This document shows positions 34,604 to 44,608 of a stretch of 64,000 nt of DNA, in pieces. Below the pieces are notes generated by a model. That model ran no database searches, was not told the DNA's origin, and saw nothing but the letters and a program-made list of their open reading frames with translations. The stretch is from Malikia granosa (GTDB taxonomy: Bacteria > Pseudomonadota > Gammaproteobacteria > Burkholderiales > Burkholderiaceae_C): positions 1 to 64,000 of the forward strand of contig NZ_PVLQ01000008.1 in the NCBI RefSeq assembly GCF_002980595.1, written 5' to 3'. Position numbers and translations under genes: made by a program. How positions within the stretch are numbered: position 1 is the stretch's first letter; every line of letters starts with the position of its first letter.

Positions 34604-35839
34604 TCAGCCCGCGTTGCGGTTCAGCCAGCCCTTGAGCCCGGCCGGATCGCCGGCCTGTTCCAGCCAGGCTTGCGCCTCGTGCAGCTGGCGCAGCAGCTCG
34701 AGCTCCTGTTCCTCGAGCCGGCGCTGCAGCAGGGCCGCATCGATCCGGCTGCCGGCCGGCAGGTCGAGCTGGTGCAGCCAGCGCTGCTGCTCGCCCTGGC
34801 GCTCGCGCTCCAGGCTGGCCGCCTGCTCCTTCAGCAGCCTTGTGACGGCCTGCAGCCGCTGCGCCGACAGGCGCTCGAGGTGGGTGGGGTCGGCCAGCTC
34901 GGCCTGCAGCTGCAGGTCGAGCAGCGCCAGCAGGTCGCGCCGGTCGTAGGCGGCGTTGGCCGCGCTCATCAGCGCAGTCATGCGCTGGCGTTCGGCCTCG
35001 TCGCTCGCGCGGTCCGGGTGCAGCGCGCTGGCAAGCTGGCGGTAGAGCGTACGCAGCGTGGCGCCGGCGTCCTGTTGCGCCTGCTGTTCCAGCAGCGCGG
35101 CCGGTGCCGGTTCGCGCTGGGCCTTGCGCGCCTCGCGCTTGGCCTGGCGGGCGTCGCGCCTGGCCTGCTGGGCTGCGGATTCGGTCTGCCACTGCCGATG
35201 CGCGGCGCGCAGCAGATCATCCGGATCGGCGGCAGCCTGCACCGCCTCGTCGTCGGGCGCCAGCCAGTCGGACAGGCGTGCGCGCAGCGCATCGGCGGCG
35301 CTGCGGCGCTTGTCGGCCAGGCTTTGCGGGCTGTAGCGGTCGTGCAGCGCGGCCATGTCGGCATCGCCACCCTCGGCCAGCAGCTGCGCCAGCCGGCACA
35401 GCAGGCTGCGCGCCTTGCCCTGTTGCGCGCGCGACAGGCCGCGTGCGTCGGGTTCGAGCCAGGGCGCCAGCGCCAGCGCCAGGCCGCGCCTGGCCAGCCG
35501 CAGCCGTTCGCGCAGCGGCTGCAGGCGTTGCGCGCAGCCGTTCAGGTAGTCCTGGCCGATCGACTCCATCTGGGCCAGCTGGGCCTTGAGCCGCTCGACC
35601 CGGGCCAGCTCGCGCTGCAATTGCTGCGCGGCCGGCGACAGCGGTGCGCCTGCCTCAGCCGGCGCGCGCAGCGAGCGCGAGCCGGAGCGGCTGCGCGCGG
35701 CCGCGGCTATTTCGTTGGGGCCGGGCTCATGCTCCGCCAGGCCCGCGTCGGCGTCATCCGGCCCGGCGGCGAAGCGCGGGTCGCTGGCTGGGGGCTTGGG
35801 CTTGCGGTAGGGTTTGGCGGGCTGGCGTCGCTCAGCCAC
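34604..35839 (-). CDS. J-domain-containing coiled-coil protein
   Basis: A 411-residue charged protein made mostly of helix-forming A/R/Q/E/L repeats. A J-like segment lies near residues 255-300 with an intact HPD tripeptide at 274-276 ([19 protein letters not shown]), the signature by which J proteins stimulate DnaK. Unlike DnaJ, the J segment is internal, between predicted coiled coils (about 68-110 and 310-390), and has no zinc fingers. A GTG start overlaps the proA stop by 8 bases, implying translational coupling. Client unknown. Confidence 0.75.
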   Translation of the reverse strand: MAERRQPAKPYRKPKPPASDPRFAAGPDDADAGLAEHEPGPNEIAAAARSRSGSRSLRAPAEAGAPLSPAAQQLQRELARVERLKAQLAQMESIGQDYLNGCAQRLQPLRERLRLARRGLALALAPWLEPDARGLSRAQQGKARSLLCRLAQLLAEGGDADMAALHDRYSPQSLADKRRSAADALRARLSDWLAPDDEAVQAAADPDDLLRAAHRQWQTESAAQQARRDARQAKREARKAQREPAPAALLEQQAQQDAGATLRTLYRQLASALHPDRASDEAERQRMTALMSAANAAYDRRDLLALLDLQLQAELADPTHLERLSAQRLQAVTRLLKEQAASLERERQGEQQRWLHQLDLPAGSRIDAALLQRRLEEQELELLRQLHEAQAWLEQAGDPAGLKGWLNRNAG

Positions 35840-37112
35840 GCACTTCGCCTTCGCCCAGCACGACGTACTTGAGCGAGGTCAGGCCCTCGACGCCGACCGG
35901 TCCGCGCGCGTGGAACTTGTCGGTGCTGATGCCGATCTCGGCGCCCAAGCCGTACTCGAAGCCGTCGGCGAAGCGGGTGCTGGCGTTGACCATCACGCTG
36001 CTCGAGTCGACCTCGCGCAGGAACTGCTGCGCATGGCGGTGGTCGGTGGTCAGGATGGCCTCGGTGTGGCCGCTCGAATACCTGTTGATGTGCGCGATCG
36101 CCTCGTCCACGCCGGCCACGACCTTGACGCTGATGATGGGGGCCAGGTATTCCTCGGACCAGTCCTGCTCGGTCGCGTCCTTGAGCTGGGCACCCGAGAC
36201 CTGGCTCAGGATCGCCTTCGAGACCGGGCAGCAGCGCATTTCCACGCCTTTCTGGGCGTAAATGGCGCCAATCTTCGGCAAAAATTCGGCCGCGACGCCG
36301 CGCGCGACCAGCAGGCTTTCGGTCGCGTTGCAGGGGCTGTACTTCTGCGTCTTGGCGTTGTCGGCCACCTTGACCGCCATTGCGATATCGCAGGGGTCGT
36401 CGACATAGGTGTGGCAGTTGCCGTCCAGATGCTTGATCACCGGCACCTTGGCGTCGCGGCTGATGCGCTCGATCAGGCCCTTGCCGCCGCGCGGGATGAT
36501 GACATCGACATACTGCGGCATGGTGATCAGCTGGCCCACCGCCTCGCGGTCGGTGGTGGGCACCAGCTGCACCGCGTCGGCCGGCAGGCCGGACTGTTCG
36601 AGCGCCTGTTGCACCAGCTTGGCCAGCGCCTTGTTCGACTCGATCGCCTCCGAACCGCCGCGCAGGATGCAGGCGTTGCCGCTCTTGATCGACAGGCTGG
36701 CGGCCTCGATCGTGACATTGGGCCGGCTCTCGAAGATCATGCCGAAGACGCCGATCGGTACCCGCATCTGGCCGACCCGGATGCCGCTGGGCTGCTGCTT
36801 CATGCCGAGGATCTCGCCGATGATGTCGGGCATGGCGGCGAGCTGCTCGCAGCCCTCGGCACAGGTCTCGATCACCTTCGGTGTCAGCTTGAGGCGGTCG
36901 ACCATCGGCTCGGACAGGCCGGCGGCGCGTGCGCGCTCGAGGTCCTTGGCATTCTCGACCTGCAGCGGCTCGATGTTGGCGCGCAGCAGGGCGGCCAGCG
37001 CGCGCAGCGCGGCGACCTTGCGCGCGCTGCTGGCGCGCGCCATCAGGGCGGAGGCGACCTTGGCCTGCTGGCCCAGGCGGTTCATCAGTTCGGCGGTGGT
37101 TTCGGCGTTCAT
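35832..37112 (-). CDS. proA: Glutamate-5-semialdehyde dehydrogenase (gamma-glutamyl phosphate reductase)
   Basis: ProA, 426 residues, second step of proline synthesis. Catalytic C261 sits in [33 protein letters not shown] and [22 protein letters not shown] are further family marks. Length agrees with E. coli ProA (417). Neither proB nor proC is in the window. Glutamate released by the 5-oxoprolinase could feed it, but there is no sequence link. Confidence 0.97.
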   Translation of the reverse strand: MNAETTAELMNRLGQQAKVASALMARASSARKVAALRALAALLRANIEPLQVENAKDLERARAAGLSEPMVDRLKLTPKVIETCAEGCEQLAAMPDIIGEILGMKQQPSGIRVGQMRVPIGVFGMIFESRPNVTIEAASLSIKSGNACILRGGSEAIESNKALAKLVQQALEQSGLPADAVQLVPTTDREAVGQLITMPQYVDVIIPRGGKGLIERISRDAKVPVIKHLDGNCHTYVDDPCDIAMAVKVADNAKTQKYSPCNATESLLVARGVAAEFLPKIGAIYAQKGVEMRCCPVSKAILSQVSGAQLKDATEQDWSEEYLAPIISVKVVAGVDEAIAHINRYSSGHTEAILTTDHRHAQQFLREVDSSSVMVNASTRFADGFEYGLGAEIGISTDKFHARGPVGVEGLTSLKYVVLGEGEVRG

Positions 37113-37174
37113 GCCGGGGATTTTCGCACCGCGCGTGTCGATCCGTGCCGAGCCGCGCGGATCGGGCGGACTTA

Positions 37175-37651
37175 TCAGCGCGGGCGCTTGCCCGGCGCGC
37201 GCGACAGGTCGTTGTTTTCCGTCACGAGCTGCAGCAGCAGCGCCATGAACTGCTGCCGCTGTTCGGGGTTCAGCGGCTCCAGGATGCGTTCCTGCGTGCG
37301 CTCCATGCCCGGCAGGGTCTGGGCCAGCAGCAGCTCGCCGGCCGGCGTCAGCGCGAGCAGGCGCACGCGCCGGTCCTCGGGCGAGACGCGGCGCCGCAGC
37401 AGGCCGCGCGCCTCGAGCCGGTCGACCACGCCCGCGGTGGTCGAGGTGTCGAGCGCGATGCGTCCGGCCAGGGTGCGCTGGTCGCAGCCGGGCTGGTCGC
37501 GCACCGTCTGCAGGATGGCGTATTGCACCGGGGTGACGTTGAGATCCTCGGTCTCCTGGTGAAAGATGCCGACCGAGATCTGGTGCAGGCGGCGTATCGC
37601 GTGGCCGGGTTGCGCGTCGAGTTGTACGGCTTGTGGTCGAGTGGACTCCAT
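37175..37651 (-). CDS. MarR-family regulator of the 3-hydroxybenzoate genes
   Basis: MarR regulator of 158 residues. [40 protein letters not shown] (recognition helix) and the wing [17 protein letters not shown] are standard. Divergent from the 3-hydroxybenzoate hydroxylase gene; a dyad overlaps the start of that transcript. The likely effector is the substrate 3-hydroxybenzoate or gentisate. I chose the ATG at 37651 because the 16 residues before it lie in the promoter region. Confidence 0.92.
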   Translation of the reverse strand: MESTRPQAVQLDAQPGHAIRRLHQISVGIFHQETEDLNVTPVQYAILQTVRDQPGCDQRTLAGRIALDTSTTAGVVDRLEARGLLRRRVSPEDRRVRLLALTPAGELLLAQTLPGMERTQERILEPLNPEQRQQFMALLLQLVTENNDLSRAPGKRPR

Positions 37652-37692
37652 GCGTCGGCAGTCTAGCGCAAGCCAACCTAGGGAAAACCCTC

Positions 37693-37720
37693 TTGCCAAA
37701 TCTCAATTTGTACCTATACT
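37693..37720 (+). promoter_or_regulatory. Sigma-70 promoter of the gentisate pathway operon
   Basis: TTGCCA (37693-37698), 16-base spacer, TATACT (37715-37720), about 70 bases upstream of the hydroxylase start. Confidence 0.75.
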
Positions 37721-37740
37721 AATCATCTGTGTACTGATTA
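37720..37740. promoter_or_regulatory. Putative MarR operator TAATCA-N9-TGATTA
   Basis: A perfect 6-bp dyad starting at the last base of the -10 box and covering the expected transcription start, a classic repressor position. It includes TGTGTACTGA (37728-37737), which recurs at the aromatic acid transporter promoter. Confidence 0.7.
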
Positions 37741-37796
37741 TTCCGGAGCGGCAACCGCCGGCCGGTCCAAACCCTGTTTTTTCCTGGAGCATAGAT

Positions 37797-39005
37797 ATGA
37801 GCGAAATCAAATCCCAGTTGCCCGTCCTGGTGTCCGGCGGTGGCATTGGCGGCCTGGCGGCAGCGCTGGCGCTGGTGCGCCAGGGCTTCCAGGTCCAGGT
37901 GTTCGAGCAGGCGCCCGAGATCGGTGAGATCGGCGCTGGCATCCAGCTCGGGCCCAATGCCTTCCACGCCTTCGACGCGCTCGGCGTCGGTGAAAAGGCC
38001 CGTGGCCGCGCCGTCTACACCGACTACATGGTGATGCACGATGCGCTCGACGAGTCCCTGGTCGGCAAGATCGAGACCGGCGAAGCCTTCCGCAAGCGCT
38101 TCGGCAACCCCTACGCCGTGATCCATCGCGTCGACGTGCACAAGTCGCTGCTCGAAGGCGCCGTCGAGACCGGTCGCGTCGAATTCTTCACCAACACCCG
38201 CATCGAGAAGATCGAGCAGGACGAGGCCAGCGGCACCGTCACCGCGATCGACCAGAACGGCAAGCGCTGGACTGGCCAGGCCCTGATCGGCGCCGATGGC
38301 GGCAAGTCGGTGGTGCGCGCCCAGTATGTCAACGACCCGCCGCGCGTCACCGGCCATGTGGTCTATCGCGCCGTGGTCGACAAGGCCGACTTCCCGGATG
38401 ACCTGAAGTGGAACGCCGCCAGCCTGTGGGCCGGCCCCAAGTGCCACCTGGTGCACTACCCGCTGCGTGGTGGCGAGCAGTACAACGTGGTCGTGACCTT
38501 CCACAGCCGCGAGCAGGAGCAGTGGGGCGTGACCGACGGCTCCAAGGAAGAGGTCGAGAGCTATTTCCAGGGCATCTGCCCGAAGGCCCGCCAGCTGATC
38601 GAGCTGCCCAAGACCTGGAAGCGCTGGGCCACCGCAGACCGCGAGCCGATCCCGAACTGGGTCTTCGGCCGCGCCACCATCCTGGGCGATGCCGCCCACC
38701 CGACCACCCAGTACATGGCGCAAGGCGCCTGCATGGCGATGGAAGATGCCGTGACCCTGGGCGAGGCGCTGCGCGTCTCGAACAATGACTGGGATGCCGC
38801 CCTGCAGCTGTACCAGAAGAACCGCATCGCCCGCACCGGCCGCATCGTGCTGTCGGGCCGCGAAATGGGCCGCCTGTACCACGCCGCTGGCGTCGAGCGC
38901 CTGATCCGCAACAGCCTGTGGAAGGGCCGCAGCCAGGAGCGTTTCTATGACGCGATCGAATGGCTGTACGGCTGGAACGTCAACAACTGCCTGCAACAGG
39001 GCTGA
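37797..39005 (+). CDS. mhbM: 3-hydroxybenzoate 6-hydroxylase (FAD monooxygenase)
   Basis: Flavoprotein of 402 residues, 3-hydroxybenzoate + NADH + O2 to gentisate. The FAD/ADP loop GGGIGG is at 14-19, the DG motif in LIGADGGKSVVR near 165, and the GD motif in ILGDAAHPTTQYMAQGACMA at about 295-314. The tail DAIEWLYGWNV is like MhbM/3HB6H enzymes rather than salicylate hydroxylase. First gene of the operon with gentisate dioxygenase and fumarylpyruvate hydrolase. CTGGAGC gives the ribosome site. A salicylate 5- or 1-hydroxylase role cannot be fully excluded. Confidence 0.88.
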   Translation: MSEIKSQLPVLVSGGGIGGLAAALALVRQGFQVQVFEQAPEIGEIGAGIQLGPNAFHAFDALGVGEKARGRAVYTDYMVMHDALDESLVGKIETGEAFRKRFGNPYAVIHRVDVHKSLLEGAVETGRVEFFTNTRIEKIEQDEASGTVTAIDQNGKRWTGQALIGADGGKSVVRAQYVNDPPRVTGHVVYRAVVDKADFPDDLKWNAASLWAGPKCHLVHYPLRGGEQYNVVVTFHSREQEQWGVTDGSKEEVESYFQGICPKARQLIELPKTWKRWATADREPIPNWVFGRATILGDAAHPTTQYMAQGACMAMEDAVTLGEALRVSNNDWDAALQLYQKNRIARTGRIVLSGREMGRLYHAAGVERLIRNSLWKGRSQERFYDAIEWLYGWNVNNCLQQG

Positions 39006-39038
39006 TACTCGTCACCTGTCACTTCAAAGGACAAGAAG

Positions 39039-40094
39039 ATGCAAGACACCGGCCGCTTTGACACCCTGGGCCGTCTGGAAGACCTGCCGCAGGACTACCG
39101 CGACGAGCTGACTGCCAACAACCTGGTCCCGCTGTGGCCCAGCCTGCGCGCGGTGCTGCCGCCGCATGTGCCGGCACGCAAGACCCAGCCGACCCACTGG
39201 CCCTATGCCAAGCTGCGCGACCTGCTGCTGAAAGCCGGCGAGCTGACCCCGATCGAGAAGGCCGAGCGCCGCGTGCTGGTGCTGGCCAACCCGGGCCATG
39301 GCCTGGAGAAGATGCAGGCCAGCGCCGCCATGTACCTGGGCATGCAGCTGCTGCTGCCGGGCGAGCTGGCGCCGGCGCACCGCCACACCCCGAACGCCAT
39401 CCGCATGGTGGTCGAGGGCGAGGGCGCCTGGACCCTGGTCAACGGCGAGAAATGCCCGATGAGCCGTGGCGACCTGATCCTGACCCCGACCGGCCTGTGG
39501 CACGAGCATGGCCATGACGGCACCGATCCGGTGATCTGGCTCGACGTGCTGGACCTGCCGCTGGTCTACTACATCGAGGCCTCCTACCACGAGGAAGTGC
39601 CGAGCCAGACCGTCGTGCCGGGCCAGGGCGTCAAGGCCTATGCCCGCGGCGGCGTGGTGCCGACCCCGGTGTTCGGTCGCTCCGACAAGGCCTACCCGAT
39701 GCTGCGCTACCCCTGGGCCGATGCCAAGGCCGCGCTGCTGTCGCTGGCCGAGGACCAGCCGGAGCTGGAAGCCGTGCAGGTGACCTATGTCAACCCCGAG
39801 ACCGGCAAGGACGCCGAGAACATCCTGGGCTTCTACGCGCTGATGCTGCGTCCGGGCCAGACCCTGCGCCTGCCGGCCCGCTCGCCGGCCCAGGTGCTGC
39901 ACCAGATCGAAGGCAGCGCCGATGTCCAGGTCGAAGGTTCCGCCTTTACCCTGGCCGAGGCCGACACCTGCGCCGTGCCGGGCTACACCGCCGCCACGCT
40001 GACCAACCGCTCGGCGACCGAGCCGGCCTTCATCTTCGTGGCCGACGAATCGCCGCTGCACCGCAAGCTCGGCGTGTACGAGAACCGCGGCTGA
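39039..40094 (+). CDS. gtdA: Gentisate 1,2-dioxygenase
   Basis: Bicupin Fe(II) dioxygenase of 351 residues that opens gentisate to maleylpyruvate. The N-terminal cupin carries [18 protein letters not shown] (iron histidines, about 113-115) and WHEHGHDG; the C-terminal cupin lacks the full metal set, as is normal. N-terminal [17 protein letters not shown] is typical. It starts 33 bases after the hydroxylase gene. Confidence 0.96.
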   Translation: MQDTGRFDTLGRLEDLPQDYRDELTANNLVPLWPSLRAVLPPHVPARKTQPTHWPYAKLRDLLLKAGELTPIEKAERRVLVLANPGHGLEKMQASAAMYLGMQLLLPGELAPAHRHTPNAIRMVVEGEGAWTLVNGEKCPMSRGDLILTPTGLWHEHGHDGTDPVIWLDVLDLPLVYYIEASYHEEVPSQTVVPGQGVKAYARGGVVPTPVFGRSDKAYPMLRYPWADAKAALLSLAEDQPELEAVQVTYVNPETGKDAENILGFYALMLRPGQTLRLPARSPAQVLHQIEGSADVQVEGSAFTLAEADTCAVPGYTAATLTNRSATEPAFIFVADESPLHRKLGVYENRG

Positions 40095-40179
40095 TCAGCC
40101 CTCACTGAAGGCCGGGGCCTCTTATATAGTGGCTCCGGTTTTCCGTCGTTTTGAAACCGATTTTTTAGGAAGCACTGCA

Positions 40180-40881
40180 ATGGCCCAGTACCTGTTCAAC
40201 CCGCCCGAAGTCCAGTCCCTGCCGATCCAGGGCAAGGAAGAGCGTTTCCCGATCAACCGCCTGTTCTTCGTCGGCCGCAACTACCATGCGCACGCCGTCG
40301 AGATGGGCCGCCCGGTCGACAAGTCGGTCGAGCGCGCCTTCTACTTCACCAAGTCGCGCGACACCCTGGTCGACAGCGGCGCCACCGTGGCCTACCCGCC
40401 CGAGACCCAGAACTACCACTTCGAGATGGAGCTGGTGATCGCGATCGGCAAGCCGGGCTTCCGCGTGCAGGAAGACAAGGCGCACGAGCTGATCTACGGC
40501 TACGCCACCGGCCTGGACATGACCCGCCGCGACCTGCAGCTGGTCGCGCGCGACAAGGGCCGTCCCTGGGATACCGGCAAGGACATCGAGCAGGGCTCGG
40601 TCTGCTCCGAGATCGTGCCGATGGAAGGCAAGGTCATCGAAAGCGGCGAGATCGCGCTCGAAGTCAACGGCGTGACCAAGCAGAAGTCGGACGTCAACAA
40701 GCTGATCTGGAACGTGCGCGAGATCATCGCCGACCTGTCGCTGTACTACCACCTGCAGCCGGGCGACCTGATCTATACCGGTACCCCCGAAGGCGTCGGC
40801 GCCGTGGTGCCGGGCGACAAGATCACCGGCCATGTCGAAGGCGTGGGCCAGATCGAGCTGACCATCGGTGCCGCAGAGTAA
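40180..40881 (+). CDS. nagK: Fumarylpyruvate hydrolase (FAH family)
   Basis: A 233-residue FAH-fold enzyme that splits fumarylpyruvate to fumarate and pyruvate. [15 protein letters not shown], the metal-ligand region [15 protein letters not shown] (Glu-x-Glu) and [17 protein letters not shown] are diagnostic. ATG at 40180 has AGGA 11 bases upstream. It follows gentisate dioxygenase and precedes maleylpyruvate isomerase, across a terminator. Confidence 0.94.
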   Translation: MAQYLFNPPEVQSLPIQGKEERFPINRLFFVGRNYHAHAVEMGRPVDKSVERAFYFTKSRDTLVDSGATVAYPPETQNYHFEMELVIAIGKPGFRVQEDKAHELIYGYATGLDMTRRDLQLVARDKGRPWDTGKDIEQGSVCSEIVPMEGKVIESGEIALEVNGVTKQKSDVNKLIWNVREIIADLSLYYHLQPGDLIYTGTPEGVGAVVPGDKITGHVEGVGQIELTIGAAE

Positions 40882-40901
40882 GCGCCTGCCGTGATGTCAT
40901 T

Positions 40902-40936
40902 CCCCTGCGCAGGTCCGCCCGTGCAGGGGTTTTTTT
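40902..40936 (+). terminator. Intrinsic terminator between nagK and nagL
   Basis: CCCCTGC / GCAGGGG 7-bp stem, 14-base loop, followed by TTTTTTT. It separates the isomerase gene from the rest of the pathway; partial read-through or a private promoter is needed for nagL. Confidence 0.85.
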
Positions 40937-40991
40937 CGTGGTCGGCGTGCTAGGCTGTGCGCCCGTCCCCCAGTCTGAATCAGGATTTCTC

Positions 40992-41630
40992 ATGAAGCTC
41001 TACAACTTCTGGCGCAGCGGCACCTCGCACCGCACGCGCATCGCGCTCAACCTCAAGGGCCTGGACACCGAGTACGTGGCCGTGCACCTGGGCAAGGAAA
41101 AGCACCTGAGCGACGAGTTCAAGGCCGTCAACCCGCAGCAGCTGGTGCCCGCGCTCGACACCGGCAGCGACGTGCTGATCCAGTCGCCCGCCATCATCGA
41201 ATGGCTGGAAGAGCAGTACCCGACCCCGGCGCTGCTGCCGGCCGATGCCGCCGGTCGGCAGAAGGTGCGTGCGCTGGCCGCCATCGTCGGTTGCGACATC
41301 CATCCGATCAACAACCGCCGCATCCTCGAGTACCTGCGCAAGACCTTCGGCGCCGACGATGACGCGATCAACGCCTGGTGCGGCACCTGGATCTCGGCCG
41401 GCTTCGACGCCTACGAGGCGCTGCTGGCCGCCGACACCCAGCGTGGCCGTTTCAGCTATGGCGACGCGCCGACCATCGCCGACTGCTACCTGATTCCGCA
41501 GGTCGAGAGCGCGCGCCGCTTCAAGGTCGACCTGAGCCGCTGGCCGCTGATCAGCGCGATCGATGCCGCCTGTGGCGAGCTCGAGGCGTTCAAGCAGGCC
41601 GCGCCTTCGGCCCAGCCCGACGCGGCCTGA
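40992..41630 (+). CDS. nagL: Glutathione-dependent maleylpyruvate isomerase (zeta GST)
   Basis: A 212-residue zeta-class GST, maleylpyruvate to fumarylpyruvate using glutathione. MKLYNFWRSGTSHRTRIALN holds the glutathione site; as in NagL of Ralstonia U2 the motif reads RSGTSHR rather than the SSCSWR of maleylacetoacetate isomerases. NPQQLVPALDTG and the C-terminal YGDAPTIADCYLIPQVESARR fit. It completes the path from 3-hydroxybenzoate to fumarate and pyruvate but is transcribed past a terminator. Confidence 0.93.
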   Translation: MKLYNFWRSGTSHRTRIALNLKGLDTEYVAVHLGKEKHLSDEFKAVNPQQLVPALDTGSDVLIQSPAIIEWLEEQYPTPALLPADAAGRQKVRALAAIVGCDIHPINNRRILEYLRKTFGADDDAINAWCGTWISAGFDAYEALLAADTQRGRFSYGDAPTIADCYLIPQVESARRFKVDLSRWPLISAIDAACGELEAFKQAAPSAQPDAA

Positions 41631-41657
41631 GCGCCATGCTCTGCGTCGGGCTGGCGG

Positions 41658-43094
41658 TCAGTACGCGCCTTCCCGACGCAGCACGGTCCTGACCGTCTTG
41701 GCCAGGATCGCGATATCGGTCCAGAGCGACCAGTTCTTGATGTACCAGTCGTCGTAGATCACGCGCTCGGAGAAGGTGGTCTTGCTGCGCCCGCTGACCT
41801 GCCACAGGCCGGTCAGTCCGGGGCGTACCTGGCCGTAGAGCTGCAGCGCCTCGCCATATTCGCTGACCTCGCGCGGCAGCAGCGGGCGCGGTCCGACCAG
41901 GCTCATCTCGCCGCGCAGCACGTTGAGCAGCTGCGGCAGCTCGTCGATGCTGCTGCCGCGGATGAAGCGGCCGACCTGCAGCACGCGCGGATCGTCCTCG
42001 AGCTTGAAGTTGCTCGCGACATAACGTTGCCATTCGGGGCTGTTCTCGGCTTCCCAGCGGCGCAGCAGGCCTTCGGCGTCATTGACCATGCTGCGGAACT
42101 TGTAGAAGCGGAACGGCTTGCCGCCGGGCCCCACGCGCTCCTGGATGAACAGGACCGGCCCGCCATCCTCGCGCCAGATGCGCCAGGCCACCCAGGCCAG
42201 CAGCGGCGAGAGCCATGCCAGCAGCAGGCTTGCGCTCACGAGGTCGAAAGCCCGCTTGACCAGCCGCAGGTGCGGGCGCAGCAGCTTGTTGGGCAGCGTG
42301 AGGCTGAACAGTTCCTGGCTGAAGAAGAACTGCATCTCGGCGCCATAGAGCGGTATGCCACGCATCGCGGGGATCACCCTCACGTCGTACACGCGGTGCA
42401 GCAACAGCTGCCTGATGAGCCGGTCGCGCGGGTCCTGCTGGCTGGCCTCGAGCGCGATCACGCACCTGAAGCGACGGAAAACCTCCCAGTCGTCCGGCAG
42501 GCCCTGCCAGACCAGGCAGGGCACGGGGCCCTGGCCGGGTTCGGCCGGGGGCCCGAGATCGGCCGGCTGCAGCAAGGCCTGCACCCTCATGCCCAGCCAG
42601 CTGTCGCCGTGCAGCGCCTTGAGCGCGAGCGCCGCGGTACGGCCCGACCCGAACACGAGCACGGGCTGGTACCAGAGGCCGAGCTGCTTGAGGGCCAGCC
42701 TGGCCAGTGCGCGGCCCGGCACGATGCTGCAGACCAGCAGCGGATAGAGCAGCAACGCGCTGCGGATCTGCTCCCAGTTCGGGATCTGGTTGAGCAGCCG
42801 GCTCGACAGCATGGTGAACACCATGGCGGCCAGCACGGTCTGGCGCAGTTCCTCCCAGAAGGTCTGGCGCCGGACATAGGCCTTGCGGTAGAAGCCGAAC
42901 CAGGCCAGCCAGGCCAGGCAGATCACCAGGTGATGGCGGTCCTGGCCGGTCAGCGTCCACAGGCCGTTGAGCCACAGCACGCCGGACTCGACCCCCAGCA
43001 GCATCAGCAGCTGCGCGGTCGAGCGCCGGAGGTTGCTGTGCCGGGCGGGAGGTAGCTGCTGGCACAGCAGCGAGGGCGGGGCAGCGTGGTCCAT
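41658..43094 (-). CDS. Undecaprenyl-phosphate hexose-1-phosphate transferase (WbaP-like)
   Basis: Polyisoprenyl-phosphate sugar transferase of 478 residues, starting a capsule, O-antigen or exopolysaccharide unit on the lipid carrier. Four to five N-terminal helices, a Rossmann-like middle ([14 protein letters not shown]), then the catalytic C-terminal domain from about residue 278 ([20 protein letters not shown]) with [21 protein letters not shown] and [15 protein letters not shown]. Size and layout match WbaP (476). No other polysaccharide genes are near. I chose the ATG at 43094; a GTG at 43133 is possible. It lies 118 bases downstream of the aromatic acid transporter on the same strand. 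Confidence 0.9.
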   Translation of the reverse strand: MDHAAPPSLLCQQLPPARHSNLRRSTAQLLMLLGVESGVLWLNGLWTLTGQDRHHLVICLAWLAWFGFYRKAYVRRQTFWEELRQTVLAAMVFTMLSSRLLNQIPNWEQIRSALLLYPLLVCSIVPGRALARLALKQLGLWYQPVLVFGSGRTAALALKALHGDSWLGMRVQALLQPADLGPPAEPGQGPVPCLVWQGLPDDWEVFRRFRCVIALEASQQDPRDRLIRQLLLHRVYDVRVIPAMRGIPLYGAEMQFFFSQELFSLTLPNKLLRPHLRLVKRAFDLVSASLLLAWLSPLLAWVAWRIWREDGGPVLFIQERVGPGGKPFRFYKFRSMVNDAEGLLRRWEAENSPEWQRYVASNFKLEDDPRVLQVGRFIRGSSIDELPQLLNVLRGEMSLVGPRPLLPREVSEYGEALQLYGQVRPGLTGLWQVSGRSKTTFSERVIYDDWYIKNWSLWTDIAILAKTVRTVLRREGAY

Positions 43095-43212
43095 GCTTAT
43101 CTTGGGGCAGACCGGAAACCGGCCAAGGGCCACAGTATGGACCGGAATGTTCCGCCGGGGGAGCTGGCCTGCGCTGCCGGCCAGCCAGCCGGGTATCAGC
43201 CCGCCCCGTGCT

Positions 43213-44529
43213 TCAGCGGTTGCCGGCGCTGCGCGACATCGGCACCAGCAGCGTCAGCGTGATGCCGAACACGCCGATGCAGGCCAGCACGTAGAAGATC
43301 GAGTCGAGCGCGATGCCGGCGCTGATCAGCAGGCTGCCCAGCATCGGGCCGCCGATGCCGCCCAGGCGGCCGAAGCCCGCGCACCAGGCCACGCCGGCGG
43401 CGCGCACATTGGTGCGGTAGTAATTGGCGACGAAGCCGTAGATCAGCGTCTGGGTGCCGCTGGTCCCCAGGCCGACGATGGCGACAATGCACAGCAGCGC
43501 GGCCAGCGGCAGGCCCAGGGTCAGCAGGATCAGCGCGACCGCGCCGATCGCGAAGGTCGCTGCCACCACCGGCTTGGGGCCGAAGCGGTCGGCAAAGCGC
43601 GAGGCCAGCAGGGCGCCGAACAGCGAGCCACCGTTGAGCACCAGCAGGAAGGACAGCGAGCCCTTGGCATTGAAGCCGGCGCGCAGCATCAGCTCGGGCA
43701 GCCAGGTGTTGAGCGAATAGACCAGCACCAGGCCGGTGGCGCTCATCAGGCCCAGGATCAGGGTCGGGAACAGGTAATGCGCCGTGAACAGGCCAGCGAA
43801 GCCGGTCTTGTCATGCCCGCTGGGCTCGTGCTGGGCGCTGCCAGGGGCGGCGAGTTCGGGAATCGGCACCCCGGTGCGCTCGGACATCGCGCGCGCCTCG
43901 TCCATGCGGCCGCGCGCGGCCAGCCAGGCGACCGACTCGGGCATCTTGAAGTAGGCCAGCGGCAGCAGCGTGACCAGCGGCAGCGCGCCGATCCAGAACA
44001 TGCCGCGCCAGCCGATATGTTCCATCAGCAGGATGGCCAGCAGCGCCGACAGCAGGCTGCCGAGCGGGATGCCGCCGTTGGTGATCGCGTTGATCATGTT
44101 CTTCTTGCCCTTGGGCGCGTATTCGGCCACCAGCGCGGCGGTCGTCGCGACCAGCGAGCCCACGCCCATGCCGGTGAAGAAGCGCAGCCAGCCGAAGGTG
44201 TCGGTGGCCATGGCCGACAGCGCCATGCCGAGCGAGAACCAGGCGTAGGAGGTCAGGATCACCTTGCGGCGGCCCAGGATGTCACCGACGGTGCCAGCCA
44301 GCAGCGCGCCGACCATCACGCCGACCAGCGCGTAGCTGCCGAGCGCGCCGGCGATGGCGGGGGTCACGGTGCCGATCTGCGACGGGTCGCGCAGGAAAGT
44401 CGAGACCACGGCGCCGTAGACGACGAGGTCATAGCCGTCGAACACCAGGCCCAGGGTCGCGAGAGTCACGACCCAGATGACGGTGCGCATGCGGCGGGCG
44501 TCCTGCCCAGGATCAGAAGGGTTTGCCAT
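43213..44529 (-). CDS. Aromatic acid:H+ symporter (AAHS family MFS)
   Basis: 438-residue MFS permease of the AAHS group (BenK/PcaK/MhbT). The first helix contains LVFDGYDLVVYGAVV, the family DGxD signature; the loop GTVGDILGRRKVILTSYAW is the MFS motif. It probably imports 3-hydroxybenzoate or gentisate: its promoter shares sequence and spacing with that of the hydroxylase gene seven kilobases away, and the pathway genes lie nearby. Confidence 0.9.
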   Translation of the reverse strand: MANPSDPGQDARRMRTVIWVVTLATLGLVFDGYDLVVYGAVVSTFLRDPSQIGTVTPAIAGALGSYALVGVMVGALLAGTVGDILGRRKVILTSYAWFSLGMALSAMATDTFGWLRFFTGMGVGSLVATTAALVAEYAPKGKKNMINAITNGGIPLGSLLSALLAILLMEHIGWRGMFWIGALPLVTLLPLAYFKMPESVAWLAARGRMDEARAMSERTGVPIPELAAPGSAQHEPSGHDKTGFAGLFTAHYLFPTLILGLMSATGLVLVYSLNTWLPELMLRAGFNAKGSLSFLLVLNGGSLFGALLASRFADRFGPKPVVAATFAIGAVALILLTLGLPLAALLCIVAIVGLGTSGTQTLIYGFVANYYRTNVRAAGVAWCAGFGRLGGIGGPMLGSLLISAGIALDSIFYVLACIGVFGITLTLLVPMSRSAGNR

Positions 44530-44608
44530 GGTTTGCTCCAGAAGGGGGGGGCTGTGGACGGTGCCAGCGCGAGCCGAAGGAGGCGCCGGACAGTTTCAGG
44601 ATAGATAT

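Noticed and set aside
37113-37174. GATCCG ... CGGATC inverted repeat between the MarR gene and proA as a terminator
   Set aside because: Long spacer, no T-tract, and low information in this GC-rich context.
43163-43185. Perfect 7-bp hairpin GCTGGCC / GGCCAGC between the AAHS transporter and wbaP-like gene as a terminator
   Set aside because: No T-run on the minus strand, and such stems are frequent in GC-rich sequence.
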